Source of the DNA: Advenella sp. FME57
Lineage (GTDB): Bacteria > Pseudomonadota > Gammaproteobacteria > Burkholderiales > Burkholderiaceae_B
Assembly (NCBI RefSeq): GCF_014897675.1
Contig: NZ_JABUXU010000002.1
Coordinates: 186,001 to 250,000 of the forward strand
DNA: 64,000 nt
Reading direction: 5' to 3'
Each line of letters starts with the position of its first letter. Position 1 is the first letter of the stretch. Below the pieces are notes generated by a model, which saw only the letters and a list, made by a program, of their open reading frames with translations, ran no database searches and was not told the origin of the DNA. A program made the translations under genes and the position numbers. Of this stretch, positions 57,746 through 64,000 are shown piece by piece.

Positions 57746-58648
57746 ATGCTTGATCATGTACTACTCAGAACATTTGTTGCCGTCATCGACGAGGGCGGGT
57801 TTGGCCGCGCCGCAAGTCGACTCAATTTAACGCAATCGGCAATCAGCGGGCACCTTCGCCGCCTTGAGGCACAGCTGGGGGTGGAGTTAATGCAACGCAC
57901 AACCCGGTCCATGACATTGACAGCAGATGGAAAAAAATTGCTGGTGTACGCCCGGGCCATTCTTGCCTTGGGCAGGGATGCCCTGGTTGAAGTGGGTCGG
58001 CATAAAGCGTCGGGCCGAATCAGATTAGGCATTGCAGAAGACTTTGCTCAATCAACGCTATTGAACAGATTGAGCAGCTTTCTGTTGTTGCATCCATTAT
58101 TGGATATCGCGGTGACAGTGGGCATTCCGGGAACGTTGCTGGGCCAGTTGCAGGATGGCGCTCTGGATATCGTCCTGGGTTCACACTGTGAATCGGCCCG
58201 TAGTGGGCGTTTAATGTGGCAGGAACCGCTGGTATGGGCTTGTGGCCCGCACATACAGTTGCCGCTCACTGGGTCTAAAGCGGTGCCGCTTGCGTTTTTT
58301 CCTGAGCCGTGTCCCTATCGGCAGGTAGCGCTCGCCGAGCTGGCCAGGGTTGGGATGGCTTCGAAAATTGCGATGGTGTGCAGCAGTTTTGAGAGTATGC
58401 GTTGTGCTGTGCGATCTGGCTTTGCAATCGCACCCATGACGCAAAGCCAGATGACAGCCGATCTGGTCATGGCGGACGACGCGCTGGGTTTGCCGCCGTT
58501 GCCGACGGTTCGCTTCAGTCTGTTTACTGCAGATTCGGTGCAATCGCCGTTGTTGGAGACGCTGGTCGAATGGATCAGCGACATCAAGCCGGTTTCAGGC
58601 TCCCGTGTTGATGCAGACATAATAGCGAACGAGAAAAGGGGCTGTTGA
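57746..58648 (+). CDS. LysR-family transcriptional regulator
   Basis: This 300-residue regulator has a typical LysR N-terminal helix-turn-helix at residues ~15-60 (GFGRAASRLNLTQSAISGHLRRLEAQLGVEL MQRTTRSMTLT) and a periplasmic-binding-like effector domain for the rest. The start ATG 57746 (MLDHVLLRTFVAVIDEGG) gives the normal N-terminus. It is divergent from azoR and probably regulates it and itself through the dyads in the gap. LysR regulators of this pairing (like QhpR or CrgA-type) respond to quinones or electrophiles, but the effector is unknown. Confidence 0.93.
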   Translation: MLDHVLLRTFVAVIDEGGFGRAASRLNLTQSAISGHLRRLEAQLGVELMQRTTRSMTLTADGKKLLVYARAILALGRDALVEVGRHKASGRIRLGIAEDFAQSTLLNRLSSFLLLHPLLDIAVTVGIPGTLLGQLQDGALDIVLGSHCESARSGRLMWQEPLVWACGPHIQLPLTGSKAVPLAFFPEPCPYRQVALAELARVGMASKIAMVCSSFESMRCAVRSGFAIAPMTQSQMTADLVMADDALGLPPLPTVRFSLFTADSVQSPLLETLVEWISDIKPVSGSRVDADIIANEKRGC

Positions 58649-58831
58649 AAGGAAAAAGCGGTGCCTTTGCTGCATTGGGCTACTGGAAGTAGGGGGCTAT
58701 CCTTAAGCGTATTCCACCCCCAAATCAAAAATCCATGATGTGTAATGGTGGCTGGTGCTTCAAGGCCTGCTGGCTCACCGTTTTTCCATGATCGTTGTGG
58801 CGGCTAATCACACATGTCTTCGATAAAAAAA

Positions 58832-59224
58832 CTAGGTTAAAGCAAGGCGCCCCACAAAAGCAATTTTATTGTTATCCGGATCGCGGACATATGCGGCATA
58901 GAATCCCTCTGCGTAACGTGGCCGAAAACCGGGCTCGCCTTCGCTGGAGCCCCCTTTTTCTATAGCAATGGCGTACAACTGGTCGATTATTTCCGAATTA
59001 TCAAATTCGAAGGCCGTCATGACGCCATTGCCTGCGTGGGCTTTTTCTCCATCATAGGGATAGCCGGTAAAAAAACGTGGGAAAGTAATATCCGATCTTT
59101 TACCCCAGGAAACACAACTGTCATCCCTGAAACATTGTTCCAACCCCATTTGAGCAAACAGGGGGTCATAGAAGCGGATAGATAGTTCCAGGTCATTGGT
59201 TCCTACCATGGTATAGCTGATCAT
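58832..59224 (-). CDS. VOC/glyoxalase-family protein
   Basis: This 130-residue protein has the two beta-alpha-beta-beta-beta modules of the vicinal oxygen chelate fold. It starts MISYTMVGTNDLELSIRFYDPLF; other typical bits are GNGVMTAFEFDNSEIIDQLY, GFRPRYAEGFYAAYVRDPDNNKIAFV. The family covers glyoxalase I, bleomycin-resistance proteins and dioxygenases; short single-domain versions of this subtype usually are of unknown function. It is a single gene, placed between the LysR regulator and the SMP-30 gene, in the same direction as the latter with ~195 bases between. Confidence 0.85.
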   Translation of the reverse strand: MISYTMVGTNDLELSIRFYDPLFAQMGLEQCFRDDSCVSWGKRSDITFPRFFTGYPYDGEKAHAGNGVMTAFEFDNSEIIDQLYAIAIEKGGSSEGEPGFRPRYAEGFYAAYVRDPDNNKIAFVGRLALT

Positions 59225-59419
59225 TTCAATCTCCGGTAAGTAGTATCAAGCGCAAATCAGTCATCCGCGCAAAGATGCATCAGGCAGTCGCGCCGTTTTC
59301 GCCTGATGCCATGCCAAGTGGGTCGCAATAACAATAGTCGGTCCGGCGTTGCGCTTCAATGGCTTGCGGTTTTTTTTACATTTCTGAAGCATTGCCGGCC
59401 CGTTGCGCTCGATGGGGTT

Positions 59420-60577
<1,158 letters not shown>

Positions 60578-60949
60578 ATGCGTGCTCCTTTGTGTCTGGA
60601 TATGATTTACGAATTGTAATTGTCGTGTGACGGTACTCGGATTGCTTGCGCTGTTCGCGTCTGTAGTGTATCGGCAATCAGGCCGTCGTCGCTATTGGCT
60701 TTTGCAAATGGCGTAAATTCTAAATATTTGGACAGTTAGCCATTGGTACGTTCTGATGATCCTGATCGGCAGGACGAAACGGGTAAACCTTGCTCCGACG
60801 GCATGCCCGGCGCTCAACGAGGAACGACCAGCGTCAAGCTGGTTCGGCTTATTGCGAACGGGTGCGTTGTTTAGTCTATTGTTGTTACCATCATGATGGA
60901 CAGGCAGGATAGCGCATTGACAAAATATCGGCAATGGCTTGGCATTTGC
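60578..60949. other. Intergenic region between response regulator and lactonase genes
   Basis: Nothing recognisable is coded in these 372 bases; an 80-codon minus frame has a composition unlike a protein and no ribosome binding site. The promoter of the lactonase gene must lie here. No terminator with a T tract was found after the response regulator gene. Confidence 0.45.
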
Positions 60950-61636
60950 TCAGTCCTGTCTGGTGGTCAGCAGGTAACCCTGATCGCCGCTTTTTCTTAT
61001 GAGCGGATTGGCCGAGTGGTCCTCGAGCCGGTCCCGCAAGTGGTTTACGTGCTGATCGATCAAGTTGGGGGGTGGCGAAAAAGAATATGGCCAAATAGCC
61101 TGGCTTAACATGCCTATTGTTACGACGTTCTCTGCGTTTATTATCAAATACGAAAGCAGTTTGAATTCAAATGAGGGAAGATTGATTTTTTTTCCTGACT
61201 TTTCAACTTGCATGGTTTGCAGGTTTATCTTGATATCGCCTACTGATAGATCAAACTGAGTTGAGTCGCAGTGTACGCGACGAACGATCGCGTCTATCCG
61301 AGCGATCAATTCGGTCATGGAAAATGGCTTTGCTAAATAGTCGTCGGCCCCCGCCTTTAGTCCTTCAACACGGTGATTTATAAGCGCCAGCGAGCTCTGT
61401 ACGATCACCGGCGTTTTATCTCCCGCTTGCCTTAAGCTTGTAAGAATCGACAGGCCATTGATTCCATTGGGTAAAGTCAAATCAAGAAGGATAATATCCC
61501 AGGTTTTTTGCTGCGCGGTAAGCAGTCCGTCCAATCCGTTATCACAGATGAAAGCCAGGTGGTTTTGTTCACGCAGAGTATTGGCAATATAGTGAGCAAT
61601 TTCGTGATCATCTTCAATAATCAAGCAGCGCAACAT
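60950..61636 (-). CDS. OmpR/PhoB-family response regulator, TctD-like
   Basis: This 228-residue two-domain regulator has a receiver domain (residues 1-115: acidic pair E8-D9-D10, phospho-acceptor D52 in DIILLDLTLP, K at about 101 in YLAKPF) and a C-terminal winged helix (FEFKLLSYLIINAENVVT...QHVNHLRDRLEDHSANPLIRK). The switch position normally Thr reads SS in VIVQSSL. The pattern is that of TctD, which pairs with the TctE kinase in tricarboxylate transport control. Here the gene is divergent from tctB-tctA but no kinase gene is in the window, so it is an orphan regulator or its kinase is elsewhere. AAAGGTAAAAA precedes ATG 61636. Confidence 0.9.
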   Translation of the reverse strand: MLRCLIIEDDHEIAHYIANTLREQNHLAFICDNGLDGLLTAQQKTWDIILLDLTLPNGINGLSILTSLRQAGDKTPVIVQSSLALINHRVEGLKAGADDYLAKPFSMTELIARIDAIVRRVHCDSTQFDLSVGDIKINLQTMQVEKSGKKINLPSFEFKLLSYLIINAENVVTIGMLSQAIWPYSFSPPPNLIDQHVNHLRDRLEDHSANPLIRKSGDQGYLLTTRQD

Positions 61637-61661
61637 TTTTTACCTTTCATGGAAAACTGAT

Positions 61662-61844
61662 TCAGGAGGCAGGTTTTTTTGGGAACGTATTGTCGTCGTG
61701 GTCCCTTTTCGCTTGATCCATTATGTCCAACAAATCGATCGCTGAACAGTAGTATGACCAAATGGTCAGAACCTGGTCATGAAAAATATTTTTAGCCAGT
61801 TTAGTATTGCTCTTTACAAAAACAGCGGCCAGCTTGGCAGACAT
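61662..61844 (-). CDS. Possible small protein upstream of the response regulator
   Basis: A 60-residue frame from ATG 61842-61844 (MSAKLAAVFVKSN...), ending 25 bases before the response regulator start, reads as a mildly basic, mixed-composition protein with no membrane segment and no family match that I recognise. Its ribosome binding site is weak. It could be a real regulatory peptide, a leader, or chance. It is listed because it fills the gap between the divergent regulator and tctB genes. Confidence 0.25.
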   Translation of the reverse strand: MSAKLAAVFVKSNTKLAKNIFHDQVLTIWSYYCSAIDLLDIMDQAKRDHDDNTFPKKPAS

Positions 61845-61882
61845 ATGAATACGAGAGAAGACAATGATCAAGGTGAAAAGTC

Positions 61883-62338
61883 ATGAAACAAAATAGGAGT
61901 GATTTGCTTTCGGCGGGGCTTTTGCTTTTGCTGGGCATAGGCGTTGCTTTGGGAGGGATGCAATATGGGATCGGGTCCCTGGCCCGAATGGGTCCTGGTT
62001 ACTTTCCACTGCTGCTCGGCCTATTGCTTATCGGAATAGGGGTGCTGATCGCGGCCACGCCGTCATCTTCAGATACTTCCGGTGATGGGGCGTCAATGTC
62101 CGGGCTTGCGGTGCGGCCATGGTTATGCGTCGTAGGAGGAGTGCTGTGTTTTATTATTCTTGGCCAATATGGCGGACTGGTGCCGGCAACGTTCGCGCTG
62201 ATTTTTATTTCAGCATTAGGTGACAGGAACAATTCCATACAGGTTGCGCTCGCACTTGCGGCCTGCGTGACGATCGCTGCGGTGGGCATATTCTATTATG
62301 GAATGCAAATACAGTTTCCATTATTTGTGTGGGGTTAA
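61883..62338 (+). CDS. tctB: Tripartite tricarboxylate transporter small permease TctB
   Basis: This 151-residue membrane protein (DUF1468 family) has four predicted helices: SDLLSAGLLLLLGIGVALGG, GPGYFPLLLGLLLIGIGVLIA, WLCVVGGVLCFIILGQYGGLVP-type and ALALAACVTIAAVGIFYYG. The MGPGYFP loop is the family signature. TctB is the small membrane subunit that pairs with TctA; together with a TctC-type receptor they import carboxylates using a sodium or proton gradient. Start ATG 61883 has AGGTGAAAAGTC before it. The tctA gene begins 3 bases after the stop. No tctC is adjacent in the window; one of the three Bug receptors elsewhere in it, or another, may serve. Confidence 0.92.
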   Translation: MKQNRSDLLSAGLLLLLGIGVALGGMQYGIGSLARMGPGYFPLLLGLLLIGIGVLIAATPSSSDTSGDGASMSGLAVRPWLCVVGGVLCFIILGQYGGLVPATFALIFISALGDRNNSIQVALALAACVTIAAVGIFYYGMQIQFPLFVWG

Positions 62339-62341
62339 CGG

Positions 62342-63862
62342 ATGTTAGATAACTTAATTCTGGGTATTACCACCGCTTTTTCCCTGCACAATTTACTGTA
62401 TTCCTTTCTTGGCGTCTTCGTTGGTAATCTGATAGGCGTATTGCCTGGTATCGGAGCACTGGCTGCGATTTCCATGCTGTTGCCACTGACGTATACTTTG
62501 GAGCCAGCCGCTGCATTAATGATGCTGGCAGGAATTTATTACGGCACCAGTTTTGGTGGTGCCGCAACCTCGATCTTGCTTAATTTGCCTGGCACGGCTT
62601 CTCACGCAGTCGTGTGTGTGGACGGCAACCCAATGGCAAAACAGGGACGTGGTGGGTCTGCCTTGTTCATCGCCATGTTTGCTTCATTCATTGGCGTCAT
62701 GACCGGCATTGTTCTGATGCTGTTTTTCAGCCCGATGTTGACTGATGTTGCCTTTCTATTCGGTCCTGCTGAGTATTTTTCTCTCATGGCATTGGGATTA
62801 TTGGCTGCGGCGACCTTGTCGACCGGGTCTCCCGTCAAAGGTATTGCTTCGGTGGTGATTGGTCTGGCTATTGGCGTCATCGGCACTGATGTCAATAGCG
62901 GGGTTGCGCGATTTGATTTCGGCATTCCCGAACTGCAGGACGGAATTGCGTTGGTTACGCTGGCCATGGGGCTATTTGGTATCACAGATGTTCTGGCAAA
63001 TGCAGGCAAGATTGGCCAGGGGTCCGTCATTTCAGAATCAAAGATTACTGGCAGCGCCATACGGCCAGCCAAAGGTGAGATCAAACAATCCATGCCTGCT
63101 ATTGGGCGCGGTTCGGTGCTGGGTGGCGTTCTGGGCATTCTTCCCGGCGCGGGGGGGACAATTGCTTCGTTCATGTCCTACGCCATTGAAAAAAAATCAT
63201 CGAAGACCCCGCAGAGGTTTGGCAAAGGCGCTATCGAAGGCGTCGCCGGACCTGAGGCGGCCAATAGTTCTGCGGCGATCACAGCATTTATTCCTACCCT
63301 GACATTGGGGATTCCTGGAGATGCCGTGATGGCTCTGATGCTTGGAGCCTTAATGATTCAGAACATTCAGCCGGGGCCACAAATGATGGTCGAGCATCCG
63401 GAGTTGTTCTGGGGTCTGCTGATCAGCTTTGCCACAGGAAATCTGCTGCTTTTGATCTTGAACATTCCACTTATCGGCGTATGGGTAAAGCTGCTTTCCG
63501 TGCCTTACCGTCTGATCTATCCGACCGTGCTTTTCCTGATCAGTATTGGTGTGTACAGTACCAACAATAATCTTTTTGATGTTGTGGCCGTGCTTGTTAT
63601 TGGCATGTTTGGGTATTTGCTCGCCCGGCTCAAATTCCAACCTGCTCCTTTGTTGCTTGGCTTTGTACTGGGCCCTATGCTGGAAGAGAACTTCCGACGT
63701 GCGTTATTGTTGTCACGCGGTGATATGAGCACCTTTATGACAAGGCCGATCAGTTCGGTGTGTATGTCAATCATATTCGTGATCATCGCCTTCATTGTTT
63801 ATAAACGTGTCAAATCAACGGTCGCAGGCGGATCTGCGAAGGCATTGCGCGCTTCCGAATGA
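62342..63862 (+). CDS. tctA: Tripartite tricarboxylate transporter large permease TctA
   Basis: This 506-residue membrane protein has about twelve helices. The duplicated signature motifs are GVLPGIGALAAISMLLPLTY, then ILLNLPGTASHAVVCVDGNPMAKQGRGGSAL, and later [24 protein letters not shown]. It is the channel-like subunit for carboxylate uptake. It starts 3 bases after tctB and ends near a strong terminator. Since both permease genes lie next to the TctD-like regulator, control by that regulator is likely but unproven. Confidence 0.95.
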   Translation: MLDNLILGITTAFSLHNLLYSFLGVFVGNLIGVLPGIGALAAISMLLPLTYTLEPAAALMMLAGIYYGTSFGGAATSILLNLPGTASHAVVCVDGNPMAKQGRGGSALFIAMFASFIGVMTGIVLMLFFSPMLTDVAFLFGPAEYFSLMALGLLAAATLSTGSPVKGIASVVIGLAIGVIGTDVNSGVARFDFGIPELQDGIALVTLAMGLFGITDVLANAGKIGQGSVISESKITGSAIRPAKGEIKQSMPAIGRGSVLGGVLGILPGAGGTIASFMSYAIEKKSSKTPQRFGKGAIEGVAGPEAANSSAAITAFIPTLTLGIPGDAVMALMLGALMIQNIQPGPQMMVEHPELFWGLLISFATGNLLLLILNIPLIGVWVKLLSVPYRLIYPTVLFLISIGVYSTNNNLFDVVAVLVIGMFGYLLARLKFQPAPLLLGFVLGPMLEENFRRALLLSRGDMSTFMTRPISSVCMSIIFVIIAFIVYKRVKSTVAGGSAKALRASE

Positions 63863-63918
63863 CAGGAAAACGCAGGTAGCAGCGCAGTTCGACTCAGAAC
63901 GACACTGTTTTTGTCTAT

Positions 63919-63963
63919 AGATCGTGGTCCGGCGCAATTGCGAGCCTGCCACGATCTTTTTTT
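63919..63963 (+). terminator. Rho-independent terminator after tctA
   Basis: AGATCGTGG (63919-63927) pairs with CCACGATCT (63949-63957), followed by TTTTTTT (63957-63963). It ends the tctBA transcript at 57 bases after the stop, and shows that no tctC is co-transcribed downstream. Confidence 0.9.
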
Positions 63964-64000
63964 ACGCCATTGGCCTAACGGCTTATTGCATCGGCTGAGC

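Overview
The window reads as a chromosomal stretch of a beta-proteobacterium of the order Burkholderiales, most likely family Alcaligenaceae (Bordetella/Advenella/Pusillimonas-like). The basis is three Bug-type (TctC-family) solute receptors, a tctBA permease pair, the ilvBHC and psd-pssA and rpsO-pnp core blocks, a fused 1186-residue indolepyruvate ferredoxin oxidoreductase, and a tandem glycine riboswitch. The genus is inferred from gene content and remembered protein similarity, not from a search.

Layout. 1-8967 is housekeeping: the 3' end of lolA, rarA, a small secreted protein flanked by repeat-like operator sequences, serS, yaaA, an MFS carrier and a large FUSC membrane protein on the minus strand. 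9455-12757 is the branched-chain amino acid block ilvB-ilvH-ilvC behind a leader of about 490 bases that can fold into hairpins. 12941-21152 is a run of amino acid and organic acid genes: an orphan polar amino acid receptor, a YbdL-type aminotransferase, three orphan Bug receptors, a DadA-type dehydrogenase controlled by a tandem glycine riboswitch, and a Frm2-type nitroreductase.

20169-36399 is a catabolic island. A minus-strand operon (nitronate monooxygenase-like, enoyl-CoA hydratase, acyl-CoA dehydrogenase, Bug receptor) is divergent from an IclR regulator. Next comes a set closely resembling the pim genes for dicarboxylate beta-oxidation: a two-subunit acyl-CoA dehydrogenase plus thioesterase on the minus strand; and a FadB-like bifunctional enzyme, a thiolase and an acyl-CoA ligase on the plus strand. 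The plus-strand run continues into pcaI-pcaJ-pcaF (3-oxoadipate CoA-transferase and 3-oxoadipyl-CoA thiolase). Together these could activate and shorten C6-C7 or longer dicarboxylates, or ring-cleavage products, to acetyl-CoA plus succinyl-CoA or glutaryl-CoA. 36568-39835 is a gltIJKL glutamate/aspartate ABC importer with an intercistronic terminator-like hairpin.

40598-47517 returns to core genes: psd-pssA, a lipoprotein, rpsO-pnp and gdhA. 47885-54642 holds a GlcG/HbpS-like protein, the fused 2-oxoacid:ferredoxin oxidoreductase behind a palindromic operator, a small membrane protein, tRNA-His(GTG) and a cardiolipin synthase. 54901-63862 holds a BCCT transporter, azoR divergent from a LysR regulator, a VOC protein, a Tat-exported SMP-30/gluconolactonase, and an orphan TctD-like response regulator divergent from tctB-tctA.

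No insertion sequence, prophage, CRISPR array or defence system was recognised, and no broken gene was seen. The most interesting signals are regulatory (glycine riboswitch on dadA, many perfect inverted repeats) and pathway-level (the merged pim/pca cluster with an acyl-CoA dehydrogenase subunit that seems to lack its catalytic base).
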